From an uncultured Planctomycetaceae bacterium (GTDB taxonomy: Bacteria > Planctomycetota > Planctomycetia > Pirellulales > UBA1268), in contig CAIKWU010000651.1 in the NCBI GenBank assembly GCA_903831155.1, forward strand, positions 1 through 40,367: 40,367 nucleotides of DNA, in the 5' to 3' direction. A program made the position numbers and the translations under genes. The notes under the pieces are model-generated. The model saw only the letters and a list, made by a program, of their open reading frames with translations. It searched no databases and was not told the origin of the DNA. Numbering within the stretch: the first letter of the stretch is position 1; every line of letters starts with the position of its first letter. Shown here in pieces: positions 25,395-33,671 of the stretch.

Positions 25395-28300
25395 GTGGCC
25401 GCGGCCGTGGACGTCGCACGACTCCTCGACGATCCGGTCGCCTCAGCCGCGTGGGGCCGGGCTGCGGGGCTTGCCGACCCGTTGCTGGCCGGCCGCTGCC
25501 TCGCCGGCATGGCCGCCGTGGGGGTGCCTCCCGATCTCCTGCAGCCGCTCGCCTCGCGACTGGCAGCCATGCTCCCGCAGGTCGCCGAACCCGATCGCGT
25601 GCTCGTGGCACTCGAGCGGTTCATCGCCGCGGTGCGGAGCCCGCTCGCCACCGCGACGCTCTTCGAGCGGGATCCGCGGGCCCTCGAGATCCTGCTCGGG
25701 ATCTTCGCGGCAAGCCCGCATCTCGCGGAGGCCGTGATCGCCGATCCCGAGGCCTGGGAGGAAGTCCGCGTCGGCCGGGGACGGCCCGAGAAGAAGGAGA
25801 CGCTCGCCGCGGTGCTCGCGGCCGAGGTCGGCGGCGACGACCTCGACGAGGCCCGCGTCGCCCGGGCCATCCGGCGGTTCAAACGCCGGCAGACGCTCCG
25901 CATCGCCTACGGCGACATCGTGGAGCGGCAGCGGCTCGAGACGGTGGTTCAGCAGATCTCCCACGTGGCGGATTGCGTGGTCGATCTCGCGGTGCGGACG
26001 GCGCTGGCGCATGCGACCCGCCAGCGGGGAGTGCCCCGCGACGAGGACGGCCACCCCGCGACGATCGCGGTCCTCGCGCTCGGCAAGCTCGGCGGCGGCG
26101 AACTCAACTACTCCAGCGACATCGACCTCGTCTTCGTCCATTCCGCCGACGGCCGCGTGGATGGGCCGAGGCCGTGCACCAATCAGGAGTTCTTCGACTG
26201 CGTCGTGCAGGATGCCGTCCGGCTGATGGCCGATGCGACCGAGCACGGGGCCGCCTACCGGGTCGACCTCAGGCTCCGGCCCCACGGCAGCACCGGTCCG
26301 GCCTCGATGGCCTTCGAGCCGATGCTCCGCTACTTCGACCAGATGGGCCGCACCTGGGAGCGACAGGCGTGGGTGAAGGCGCGGTGTGTCGGCGGCGATG
26401 CCGCACTCGGACGGCGGCTCCTGGAATCGCTCGAGCCCTGGATCTGGCGCCGCTGGCTGACGCGGGCCGACATCAGCGGCATCAAGGCCCTCAAGCGGCG
26501 GATCGAGCAGCGGGCGATCCGGGCGGGAAGTGACGCCACCGACCTCAAGACAGGCCGTGGCGGGATCCGCGATATCGAGTTCACGATCCAGTTCCTCCAG
26601 CTGCTCGGCGGCGGCGACACCCCGGCCGTCCGCACCGGCACCACGCTGGAGGCGATCCGCCGGCTGGCCGCGGCGGGCAGCCTCACCGATCAGGAACGCG
26701 AGATCCTCGAACGCAACTACACCCTTCTGCGGACCGTCGAGCACCGCCTCCAGATCCTCTACGACCGCCAGACCCACGACCTGCCGACCTCCGACGTGGA
26801 ACTGGGGAGGCTGGCCAGCCGGCTGGGCTACGGCGGCGAAGCGGAGGGGCGCGATCGGCTGCGGCGTGAACTCGCCGAGGCCACGACGCTCAATCGCCGG
26901 ATTCTCGACCACCTCCTGCACGACGCCTTTCCCGACGACTCGGCTCCCGAGCCCGAGGTCGATCTGGTGCTCGACCCGGAGCCCGAGCCAGCCGTGACAC
27001 AGGCCGTGCTCGCGCGGCACGGATTTTGCGACACCGCCGCGGCGCACCGGGCGCTCGTCTCGCTCGGCGAGGAGAAGGTGCGGTTTCTCTCGACGAGGCG
27101 TTGCCGCCACTTCCTGGCGGCGATCGCCCCGCGGTTGCTGGCGGCGATCAGCCGTACGCCCGACCCCGACGCCACCCTCGCCACGCTCGCCTCCGTCGCC
27201 GACTCGCTCGGCGGCAAGGGAGTGCTCTGGGAACTCTTCAGTTTTCACCCGCCGTCGCTCGACCTCACGGTGCGGCTCTGCTCGGCGAGCCCGTTTCTCG
27301 CGACCCTGCTGGTCACGAACCCCGGCATGATCGACGAACTGCTCGACGGCCTCCTGATCGAGCGGCTGCCGACATCGGCGGCGCTCGAGGCCGGCCTCGG
27401 CGAACTCTGCCGTGGGGCGGTCGACGTCGAGCCGATCCTGCAGGCGTTCAAGTCGTCGCAGCAGCTTCGCGTGGGCGTCTGCGACATCGTGGGCCGCCAG
27501 GATGCCGACTCGACCACGGCCGCGCTCACGGGGATCGCCGAGGCGCTCGTGAAGCACGTCGTGACGATCGAGGGGGCGAAGCTCGTGGACCGTCTCGGTG
27601 CACCCGTCTCGCCCACGGGGGAGCCGGCCGGGCCGATCGTGCTCGCGATGGGCAAGTTCGGTGGCCACGAGATGAACTACGCCAGCGACCTCGACGTGAT
27701 CTTTCTCTACGACCACGACGGCACGACGGCACCCGTCCACCGAGGCCGCAGGCCGGCTGCGGGCACGAGCAACGCCCACTTCTTCGGCGAGCTCGCCCAG
27801 CGGACGATGCGGGTGTTCAACGCCTTCGGCCCGCAGGGCCGGCTGTACGAGATGGACTCCCGGCTGCGGCCGAGCGGCAGGAGCGGCCCGGCGGCGATCT
27901 CCCTGGCCGAGTTCGCCCGCTACGTGGCGGCCGACGGGCCCGCCGCGATCTGGGAGCGGCAGGCGCTGGTGAAGGCCCGGCCGGTGGTGGGCAGCCCGGC
28001 GGCGATCGCCGAGGTCGGCCGGATCATCGAGGCGGCCACGTACGGCCGCGCGTGGAGTGCCGCCGACGTCGAGACGATCCGCCAGATGCGGTTTCGCATG
28101 GAGGAGGGGGCGAAGCCCACGAACCTCAAGCGTGGTCCGGGGGGTGTCGTGGACATCGAGTTCGTGGCCCAGATGCTCCAACTCGTGCACGGGGGCCGCG
28201 AGCCGCGGCTGCGGACGACCGGCACGCTGCCGGCCCTCGTGGCCCTCCAGGGCTGCGGCCTGATTGGCGCCGAACGATCCGCATTCCTCGAACGTGCCTA

Positions 28301-28514
28301 CCGCGTGCTCCGTTCGATCGAGGGCCGGCTCCGGCTCCTCGCCGCGTCCGCCCGGCACGATTTCCCGGACTCATCGGCCGAGCGGCGAGCGCTCGCCCAC
28401 CTGCTCGGCTATCCCGACACCGAGTCGCTGGTGGCCGACGTGCACGACACCACCACCCGCGTCCGCGTCGAGTTCGCCGCCGTGTTCGACGAGACGGCCC
28501 GCTCGCTCTCCTGA
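25395..28514 (+). CDS. glnE: Bifunctional glutamine synthetase adenylyltransferase/adenylyl-removing enzyme
   Basis: GlnE adenylylates and deadenylylates glutamine synthetase to tune nitrogen assimilation. The 1,039-residue protein has the two nucleotidyltransferase domains of the family: the first with GKLGGGELNYSSDIDLVFV (about residue 229) and the second with GKFGGHEMNYASDLDVIFLYD (about residue 753), each with its D-x-D metal pair. Each is followed by the conserved helical block (GRGGIRDIEFTIQFLQLL and GPGGVVDIEFVAQMLQLV). The length is slightly above the E. coli enzyme (946). It has a GTG start 1 bp after the miaB stop, so the two are co-transcribed. No glnA or glnB is in the window. Confidence 0.95.
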   Translation: MAAAVDVARLLDDPVASAAWGRAAGLADPLLAGRCLAGMAAVGVPPDLLQPLASRLAAMLPQVAEPDRVLVALERFIAAVRSPLATATLFERDPRALEILLGIFAASPHLAEAVIADPEAWEEVRVGRGRPEKKETLAAVLAAEVGGDDLDEARVARAIRRFKRRQTLRIAYGDIVERQRLETVVQQISHVADCVVDLAVRTALAHATRQRGVPRDEDGHPATIAVLALGKLGGGELNYSSDIDLVFVHSADGRVDGPRPCTNQEFFDCVVQDAVRLMADATEHGAAYRVDLRLRPHGSTGPASMAFEPMLRYFDQMGRTWERQAWVKARCVGGDAALGRRLLESLEPWIWRRWLTRADISGIKALKRRIEQRAIRAGSDATDLKTGRGGIRDIEFTIQFLQLLGGGDTPAVRTGTTLEAIRRLAAAGSLTDQEREILERNYTLLRTVEHRLQILYDRQTHDLPTSDVELGRLASRLGYGGEAEGRDRLRRELAEATTLNRRILDHLLHDAFPDDSAPEPEVDLVLDPEPEPAVTQAVLARHGFCDTAAAHRALVSLGEEKVRFLSTRRCRHFLAAIAPRLLAAISRTPDPDATLATLASVADSLGGKGVLWELFSFHPPSLDLTVRLCSASPFLATLLVTNPGMIDELLDGLLIERLPTSAALEAGLGELCRGAVDVEPILQAFKSSQQLRVGVCDIVGRQDADSTTAALTGIAEALVKHVVTIEGAKLVDRLGAPVSPTGEPAGPIVLAMGKFGGHEMNYASDLDVIFLYDHDGTTAPVHRGRRPAAGTSNAHFFGELAQRTMRVFNAFGPQGRLYEMDSRLRPSGRSGPAAISLAEFARYVAADGPAAIWERQALVKARPVVGSPAAIAEVGRIIEAATYGRAWSAADVETIRQMRFRMEEGAKPTNLKRGPGGVVDIEFVAQMLQLVHGGREPRLRTTGTLPALVALQGCGLIGAERSAFLERAYRVLRSIEGRLRLLAASARHDFPDSSAERRALAHLLGYPDTESLVADVHDTTTRVRVEFAAVFDETARSLS

Positions 28515-28540
28515 CGATTCGGCACGCTGGACTCGTGGGG

Positions 28541-28556
28541 GCGAGGGGCTGCCCCG
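28541..28556. repeat. Short match to the REP-like unit between convergent genes
   Basis: GCGAGGGGCTGCCC matches the left end of the 3310-3453 repeat at 13 of 14 positions and can fold on itself (GGGGC with GCCCC). It lies in the 59-bp gap between glnE and the convergent DedA gene. It is weak evidence by itself and may simply be a GC-rich terminator stem. Confidence 0.3.
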
Positions 28557-28573
28557 CGCTGCGTTCGAACCGA

Positions 28574-29221
28574 CTACGACCGGGCCCGGCGGCGGGCCGA
28601 CCACATTTCCCAGGCGATCGGCAACACCGACACGAGCACGATGCCCACCACCACGAGCTCGAAGTTCTCCTTCACCACCGGCACGTTGCCGAAGAAGTAG
28701 CCGGCAAGCGTGCAGATCACCACCCAGGCGATGCCGCCGACGACGTTGTAGAAGAGGAACGTCGGGTAGTTCATCTTGCCCACGCCCGCCACGAACGGGG
28801 CGAAGGTGCGGACGATCGGCACGAACCGGGCGAGCACGATCGTTTTGCCGCCGTGCTTCTCGTAGAAGGCCTGCGTGCGTTCGAGGTGCTCGTGCTTGAG
28901 GAACCACCGGTCGACCGTGAACGCCTTCGGACCGATCCAGCGGCCGATGGCGTAGTTGAGGGTGTCGCCGATGATCGCGGCCACCGAGAGGAGCCCCAGC
29001 AGCAGGGCGATGTTCAGGTTGTCGGGAGAAATCGCCGCCATCGCGCCGGCGGCGAAGAGGAGCGAGTCGCCCGGCAGGAACGGCGTGACGACGAGGCCCG
29101 TCTCGCAGAGGATGATCGCGAACAGCAGCGCGTAGGTCCACGGTCCCCAGGCCTGGAGGACGCCGTGCAGCACCTCGTCGAGCTTGAGGAAGATGTCGAG
29201 GATCGAGCCGGGGGCGTCCAT
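28574..29221 (-). CDS. DedA family membrane protein (VTT domain)
   Basis: A 215-residue polytopic protein of the DedA family; members act in undecaprenyl phosphate or phospholipid flipping and in membrane homeostasis. The conserved block FAIILCETGLVVTPFLPGDSLLFAAGA is present, as are the G-D-x-x-N-Y-x-I-G segment (IIGDTLNYAIGRWIG) and the FxRFxPxxRxxxPxxAG motif (LARFVPIVRTFAPFVAGVGKMNY). The order matches classic DedA proteins of about 200-220 residues. The gene follows the second VTT protein by 45 bp. A TACACT hexamer on the minus strand (29256-29261), 34 nt before the ATG, is a possible separate promoter. Confidence 0.93.
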   Translation of the reverse strand: MDAPGSILDIFLKLDEVLHGVLQAWGPWTYALLFAIILCETGLVVTPFLPGDSLLFAAGAMAAISPDNLNIALLLGLLSVAAIIGDTLNYAIGRWIGPKAFTVDRWFLKHEHLERTQAFYEKHGGKTIVLARFVPIVRTFAPFVAGVGKMNYPTFLFYNVVGGIAWVVICTLAGYFFGNVPVVKENFELVVVGIVLVSVLPIAWEMWSARRRARS

Positions 29222-29255
29222 GGAGTGATCCGGGGGCGAGCGGTGAGGGGCCGAG

Positions 29256-29261
29256 AGTGTA
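29256..29261 (-). promoter_or_regulatory. Candidate -10 element for the DedA gene
   Basis: On the minus strand TACACT lies 34 nt upstream of the DedA ATG, in the 45-bp gap after the VTT gene. No clear -35 is visible. It is similar in form to TATACT elements upstream of 36273 and 38576. Confidence 0.3.
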
Positions 29262-29266
29262 GCCCG

Positions 29267-29920
29267 TCAGGCGGCCGGAATCCCGCCCGTGGGCTGCCGC
29301 CGCACCGCCACCATGGCCGCCACCGCCGCGGGAACGGCGAGCGCGGCGATCGCCACCCACTGGAGCGAGTCGGCGTCCTTGCCGAGCGAGCCGGCGAGGC
29401 TCCACGCGAAGGCGATGGCGAGGTTGGCCGGCGCGGCGGCGGTGAGAAACGTCTGCCACGGCATGCCGGCCGCACCCGCCAGGAGTGCGGCCGCCTCCGC
29501 GAGGATCGGCAGCGGACGCGTCAGCACCACCACGAGCGGCCCGTAGCGGCGTTCCCGGGCCTCCACCGCGGCCCGGGCGTCGGCGTCGAGCGCGGCCGCA
29601 CCGCGGATGCCGGCGGCGCGGCCGAGCAGCCAGCCGGCCAGCGAGCCGAGCGTCATGCCGAGCCAGGCGCAGGCCGTGCCCGCAGCGACGCCGAGACTCG
29701 CGCCGCCGAGGGTGGCGACGAGGCTCGATGGCACCGGCAGCAGGATGTCGGCCGCGAGCACCCCGATCTCGGCAACCGCGAGCGCGGCGGCGGGCGGCGG
29801 CGGATCGAGCCAGTCGGCCACGGCATGGTCGAGCCGCGTGCCCCAAACAAGCCACGGCACCAGCGGCACGGCGACGGCGGCGACGGTGAGCGAGGCGAGC
29901 AGGCGGGCGGTGCGGGGCAT
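29267..29920 (-). CDS. VTT domain membrane protein (TVP38/DedA superfamily)
   Basis: A 217-residue membrane protein with an N-terminal hydrophobic helix, then ADILLPVPSSLVATLGGASLGVAAGTACAWLGMTLGSLAGWLLGR, which is the P-x-P-x-x (x) reentrant and glycine-rich region of the VTT domain. VVVLTRPLPILAEAAALLAGAAGMPW corresponds to the second conserved R-P-x-P block. It is clearly distinct from the DedA neighbour and closer to the TVP38 branch. Its start is 24 bp after the transglutaminase stop, so it probably belongs to that transcript. Its function is presumably lipid transport or scrambling; substrate unknown. Confidence 0.82.
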   Translation of the reverse strand: MPRTARLLASLTVAAVAVPLVPWLVWGTRLDHAVADWLDPPPPAAALAVAEIGVLAADILLPVPSSLVATLGGASLGVAAGTACAWLGMTLGSLAGWLLGRAAGIRGAAALDADARAAVEARERRYGPLVVVLTRPLPILAEAAALLAGAAGMPWQTFLTAAAPANLAIAFAWSLAGSLGKDADSLQWVAIAALAVPAAVAAMVAVRRQPTGGIPAA

Positions 29921-29944
29921 GGTCGCGGCGGCGAGGGACGAGGG

Positions 29945-30892
29945 TCAGGCGATGCGGGTCACGTGGACGGCCACGCGGATGTCGTGGCGACCGCCGCCCA
30001 CGCAGACCCCCTTCACAGGGCTCACGTCGGCATAGTCGCGGCCCCAGGCCACGGTCACGTGGAGCGTGCCGGCGGTGCAGTCGTTGGTGGGATCGACGTC
30101 GAGCCAGCCGTCGTCGCCGCCCCAGCACGCGAGCCAGGCGTGCGAGGCGTCGGCGCCGACCATGCCGGCCTCGAAGTCGCCCTCGCCGGTCGAGCCCTGC
30201 ACGCGCCGCTCGTTGGAGAGGTAACCGCTCACGTAGCGGGCCGCGAGGCCGAGCGATCGCAGGCAGGCGATCTGGAGGTGGGCGAAGTCCTGGCAGACGC
30301 CCCGTCTCAAGGCGAACACCTCGTCCACGGGCGTACCCGTGGTGGTGGCGGCGGAGTCGTAGGCGAAGTCGCGGTGGATCCGGCGGGTGAGGTCGATCAC
30401 CGCCTCCGTCCACGGGCGGCCCGGCGTGAACGACTCGCCGGCCCAGGCGGCCAGTTCCGCTGATGCGCGAACGAGCGGGGAGTCGTCGGTGAACTGCCGG
30501 GCTTCGAGCGTGGCCGGGGCGGTGTCGTGGCGAAGCCGGTCGCGGAGATGCTCCCATGGAATCGGCCGGCAGGCCGTCCACTCCCGGGGCGGATCGACCT
30601 CGACCCGGCTCGTCGACGTCACCACGAGCCGTTCGTGCGGCTCATCGATCGAGAACACGCCGGTCGCGTTGCCGAAGTAGTCGACGTGGGTGGCGACGTG
30701 CGCCGGCGGCGGCTCCACGGCGATGAACGACGACAGGAGCCGCTGCGTGGGGAGCTCCCGCGGCACGAGGTGGATCTCGTTGTGGCAGACCGGAACCGCC
30801 TCGGAGTAGGCGTAGGTCGTCGTGTGTCGCACGTCGTAGCGGGCGGGGCCGGGAGGCGAGCCGTTGCCGGCGCGGATCGTCGCGATGGTCAT
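29945..30892 (-). CDS. Transglutaminase-like cysteine protease family protein
   Basis: A 315-residue bacterial transglutaminase-like protein. The N-terminal beta domain (about residues 17-110) begins YDVRHTTTYAYSEAVPVCHNEIHLVPR, as in the bacterial transglutaminase N-terminal family. The papain-like core has the catalytic cysteine in RRGVCQDFAHLQIACLRSLGLAARYVSGYL, the histidine in DASHAWLACW, and the aspartate in WLDVDPTND. There is no signal peptide. Proteins of this type commonly accompany circularly permuted ATP-grasp/Alpha-E proteins, one of which is at 4923-7511, and are predicted to cut or rearrange the isopeptide-type products. Its ATG overlaps the aminotransferase stop by 4 bp. Confidence 0.92.
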   Translation of the reverse strand: MTIATIRAGNGSPPGPARYDVRHTTTYAYSEAVPVCHNEIHLVPRELPTQRLLSSFIAVEPPPAHVATHVDYFGNATGVFSIDEPHERLVVTSTSRVEVDPPREWTACRPIPWEHLRDRLRHDTAPATLEARQFTDDSPLVRASAELAAWAGESFTPGRPWTEAVIDLTRRIHRDFAYDSAATTTGTPVDEVFALRRGVCQDFAHLQIACLRSLGLAARYVSGYLSNERRVQGSTGEGDFEAGMVGADASHAWLACWGGDDGWLDVDPTNDCTAGTLHVTVAWGRDYADVSPVKGVCVGGGRHDIRVAVHVTRIA

Positions 30893-31821
30893 GGCGTCCC
30901 CCGCTGCCGCCGTGCCTGGTCGGCGATGTCGAGGCCCACGAGCCTGCTCCAGGCGTCGAGGATCCCGCGGAAGGCGGGGCCGGGAGTGCCGTCGCGCACG
31001 GGTCGGCCGTCGAATCGGGTGACTGGCAGGAGGCAGTTCGGCGTGCTGGTGAGCAGGATCTCGTCGGCGCAGGCCAGATCATCGGTGGTCAGCGACCGCT
31101 CCGTCCACGGCATGGCCAGCGACGTCGCGACCCGCTTGGCGCAGCCGAGGCTCACGCCGCCGAGGGCGTCGGTGGGGGGCGGCGTCGCGATGCCGCCGTC
31201 CTTCACGATCGCCACGTTCGCCGTGGACGTCTCGCTGACCCGGCCGTCGCGGTGCATCAGCACCGCCCGGGCGCCGGGTTCGGCGACATGCGCTTCGCGG
31301 TCGGCGAGGTGGTAGTGCAGCCGGCTGCGGACCTTCGCCTCGAGCGGCCAGCAGGTCTCGGGAACCTGCGTCACACTCACGGTTCTCAGGGCAACGCCAC
31401 GAGCGTAGGCATCGGCCCAGAGCCCGAAGGCGAGCGGAAAGGTGTGGATCGCCACCCGCGTCCGGCCCGGGCGGCCCTCGTGCTGGGAGGCGAGGTCGCC
31501 GGGTGTGGCGAAGATCACCAGACCGAGGTCGCTACCCGCAGACCCGAGTCGGTGGTTGGTGGCGGCTACGTCGGCGGCGGCCGCGAGCAGGTCGTCGACC
31601 GGCCAGGGGAGGTCGATGCCCACGATCCGGCACGACTCCGCGAACCGGCGGCCATGCTCGCTTGGAAGGAAGAGCCTGCCGCCGAACGTCCGCAACTGCT
31701 CGGTGACGGTCGCTCCCAGCACGAACCCGGCGTCGCCGACGGGGAGGGAGAGCTCGCATCGTGGAAGGCGGCGGCCGTCGAGCCACGCCAGCTCGCTCCG
31801 GGTCGCCTCGGCCGCAGACAT
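30889..31821 (-). CDS. Aminotransferase class IV (fold-type IV PLP enzyme)
   Basis: A 310-residue PLP enzyme of the group containing branched-chain aminotransferase, D-alanine transaminase and aminodeoxychorismate lyase. The N-terminus LSLPVGDAGFVLGATVTEQLRTFGGRLFLPSEHGRRF is typical. The PLP lysine is in WPLEAKVRSRLHYHLADREA, the PLP-ring-contacting glutamate in SETSTANVAIVKDG, and the phosphate loop in LLTSTPNCLLPVTRFDGRPV. Sequence does not settle which reaction it performs. The open frame continues upstream through the tRNA-Ala gene, but the ATG at 31821 is where homology begins. It starts only 14 nt after the tRNA 3' end, with no Shine-Dalgarno in the gap. Its stop overlaps the transglutaminase start. 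Confidence 0.9.
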   Translation of the reverse strand: MSAAEATRSELAWLDGRRLPRCELSLPVGDAGFVLGATVTEQLRTFGGRLFLPSEHGRRFAESCRIVGIDLPWPVDDLLAAAADVAATNHRLGSAGSDLGLVIFATPGDLASQHEGRPGRTRVAIHTFPLAFGLWADAYARGVALRTVSVTQVPETCWPLEAKVRSRLHYHLADREAHVAEPGARAVLMHRDGRVSETSTANVAIVKDGGIATPPPTDALGGVSLGCAKRVATSLAMPWTERSLTTDDLACADEILLTSTPNCLLPVTRFDGRPVRDGTPGPAFRGILDAWSRLVGLDIADQARRQRGTP

Positions 31822-31835
31822 CGTTTCGATCGAAG

Positions 31836-31908
31836 TGGAGGATAGGGGATTCGAACCCCTGACCTTCTGGCTGCCAGCCAGACGCTCTCCCAATTGAGCT
31901 AATCCCCC
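31836..31908 (-). tRNA. tRNA-Ala (anticodon GGC)
   Basis: On the minus strand 73 nt fold as a standard cloverleaf: acceptor GGGGGAT pairs with ATCCTCC (one G-U), the D arm is AGCTCAATTGGGAGAGC, the anticodon stem TCTGG/CCAGA encloses loop CTGGCAG giving anticodon GGC, and the T arm is CAGGGGTTCGAATCCCCTA-like with the invariant TTCGAA. The discriminator is A. CCA is not encoded. GGC reads GCC and GCU alanine codons, suited to this GC-rich genome. Confidence 0.97.
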
Positions 31909-31980
31909 GGTGTGTGCGGTGTCCCGCGTGGGGCGATCGAGGGGAGTCTGCATGCCGAGGCGTCAACTTCCTCTGCAAAA

Positions 31981-32009
31981 ACGGTATCGGCTGTGGCGGC
32001 GCCTGTCAA
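31981..32009 (-). promoter_or_regulatory. Promoter upstream of tRNA-Ala
   Basis: On the minus strand a perfect TTGACA (32004-32009 complement) is spaced 17 bp from TACCGT (31981-31986 complement). Transcription would start about 65 nt before the tRNA and could continue into the aminotransferase. This is the best sigma-70-type promoter in the window. A second TTGACG lies closer to the tRNA but lacks a matching -10. Confidence 0.55.
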
Positions 32010-32105
32010 CGCGACCGGGGTCGGCCCCGCGAATCCTTCCCGTGATTTCCGGGGAATCGGGTGCCACTGGCGGGCGGTGCCCCCGCCGATCACACTCCGT
32101 GGGAC

Positions 32106-32747
32106 ATGTCACGGGCGAGACGGATCGGCGATGCGGGTGGGCCGTCGGGTCGGCTGGCGGACTCCGCCCGCGCCGCCGTCACCGTGGCGATCGCCGTCTA
32201 CATGGTCGGGCTCGCGCTTGCGATCGCCACCAACTCGCTCAGCGGCTCGTCGGCCCTGCTCGGCACCGTCAAGTCGAGGCTCTACTCGCCCTGGCTCGTG
32301 CCGGCGTGGCTCGATCTGGGCTTCGACACCCGGCTCACGTACGGGCTCGACGAGGACGCCGACCACGAGATCGAGATCGCGCCCCGCGGCACGGGCGGCG
32401 AGCCGCTGATGCTGCCCGGCTCGCGATCCGGAGAACGAGCCGCGAGGTGGCGGCGGCTGGCACGGACGATCGCGGTGGGAGGCCTCGACGGCGACGGCAG
32501 CGTGGTGGCCGCCGGCGTCGGCCGGGGCGGGTTCGTGACCACCGGCACCGCCGACGTCGACGTCCGCGTGTTCCGGCTGCCCCATCCGGAGCGGACGGCA
32601 GCCGTCGAGGGGGATGCCGAGCAGGTCTATGCCGCGCGGGTGCGCCGCGTGGATGACGACGTGCAGCTCATCCGCGACGAGCCCCGCGGCGAACTCGCGC
32701 CGCTCGTCGCGCCGCAGGTCCCGGCCGCGTCGGAGGCTGCGCCATGA
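32106..32747 (+). CDS. Hypothetical anchored protein paired with the HTTM gene
   Basis: A 213-residue protein I do not recognise. One transmembrane helix lies near residues 23-41 (RAAVTVAIAVYMVGLALAIATN), followed by a soluble region of about 170 residues predicted outside the cytoplasm. The segment KSRLYSPWLVPAWLDLGFDTRLTYGLDEDADHEIEI and the later beta-rich stretch are the most compositionally ordered parts. The last 30 residues are Ala/Pro-rich. The stop overlaps the ATG of the HTTM gene by 4 bp, so the two proteins are made together and may act as a complex. The start at 32106 is preferred over the in-frame ATG at 32061, which adds a short Pro/Ala-rich stretch. Confidence 0.68.
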   Translation: MSRARRIGDAGGPSGRLADSARAAVTVAIAVYMVGLALAIATNSLSGSSALLGTVKSRLYSPWLVPAWLDLGFDTRLTYGLDEDADHEIEIAPRGTGGEPLMLPGSRSGERAARWRRLARTIAVGGLDGDGSVVAAGVGRGGFVTTGTADVDVRVFRLPHPERTAAVEGDAEQVYAARVRRVDDDVQLIRDEPRGELAPLVAPQVPAASEAAP

Positions 32748-33616
32748 GCGACCGGCGCCCCGACGAGCCGTCTTCAGCGATCGGCGACACGTGGATGCGA
32801 TTCTGGTTCGAGCCGGCGGCCGTGCGACCGCTGGCGGTGGTCCGCATCCTCACCGGCCTCCTGGGCCTGCTGCTCGTCTGGTCGTATGCCGGCGACCTGC
32901 TCGCCTGGTTCGGCCCCGATGGATCGATCCCGCGCGACGTGGCCGCGGCCTGGAGGCCTCGCTGGGGCGCATCGCTCTACGACCTCGCAGCGGGGCCTTC
33001 CGCCGTTCGCGGCCTGTTCCTCGCCACGATCATCGCCTTCGTCGCCCTCACGATCGGCCTCGGCTCGCGGCTTGCGGCCGTCTGCGCGGCGGTGCTCTGG
33101 GCGTCGCTCCTGCATCGTGGCCCGATGCTCGCCGGTCCGGCTGACGACTGCCTCTCGGTGCTCCTCTGGTGCCTGGCGACCGGCCCCTGCGGCGGCGACC
33201 TGTCGGCGGATTGCCTGCTCGCCGGACGCGGCGCGAGCGCGGCGTCGCCCTGGGCCCGGGTGTCGCTGGGGCTCCTGAAGGTGCATGCCGCGGCGATCAC
33301 CGCCGCGGCCCTCCTCGCGCAGCTCAAGGGCGACGCGTGGTGGAACGGCACGGCCTCCTGGTGGCTCGCCTCGCGGGCCGGGGCCGTCGATCTGCGGGCG
33401 GCGTACCTCGGCTCCGAATACCTGATGAACTTCGTCACGCACGCCATCGTGGCGTTCGAGATCCTCTTCGCCGCCGGCATCTGGTTCGCGGCCACGCGGC
33501 GGACGGTGGCCCGCATCGCCCTCGTCGCCTGGCCCGTGATCGGGCTGCTCGCCGGCGAGCCGCTCTGGGGCGTGGCCATGGCGGTGTTCGCGGTGCCGCT
33601 CGCGGAAGTCGTCTGA
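32744..33616 (+). CDS. HTTM domain membrane protein (vitamin K-dependent carboxylase-like)
   Basis: A 290-residue polytopic protein with about six to seven hydrophobic helices. The opening WMRFWFEPAAVRPLAVVRILTGLLGLLLVWSYAGDLLAWFGPDGSIPRD matches the horizontally transferred transmembrane (HTTM) domain, which is related to the membrane part of vitamin K-dependent gamma-glutamyl carboxylase. The later SLGLLKVHAAAITAAALLAQLKGDAWWNGTASWWL segment, with the charged residues in the lumenal loop, is also typical. Whether it carboxylates anything is unknown; many bacterial HTTM proteins are uncharacterised. It overlaps the preceding anchored protein by 4 bp and converges on ligA across the second REPIN-like repeat. 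Confidence 0.82.
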   Translation: MSDRRPDEPSSAIGDTWMRFWFEPAAVRPLAVVRILTGLLGLLLVWSYAGDLLAWFGPDGSIPRDVAAAWRPRWGASLYDLAAGPSAVRGLFLATIIAFVALTIGLGSRLAAVCAAVLWASLLHRGPMLAGPADDCLSVLLWCLATGPCGGDLSADCLLAGRGASAASPWARVSLGLLKVHAAAITAAALLAQLKGDAWWNGTASWWLASRAGAVDLRAAYLGSEYLMNFVTHAIVAFEILFAAGIWFAATRRTVARIALVAWPVIGLLAGEPLWGVAMAVFAVPLAEVV

Positions 33617-33671
33617 GGTCACCGCCGGGAACTCGGCCAGGTTTCCGACGGGACAGCCGCGTCTGCCCTTG

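Noticed and set aside
22559-25903. A minus-strand open frame of about 1,100 codons opposite def, fmt and miaB
   Set aside because: It is antisense to three genes with intact motifs and gives low-complexity Arg/Ala/His-rich sequence with no recognisable domain.
27026-30463. A plus-strand open frame of about 1,145 codons overlapping glnE and antisense to the DedA, VTT and transglutaminase genes
   Set aside because: It is a shadow of high GC content; the genes it crosses all have clear family motifs in their own frames.
31889-31953. An upstream start for the class IV aminotransferase at 31953
   Set aside because: That frame runs through the tRNA-Ala gene and encodes no family sequence; homology starts at the ATG at 31821.
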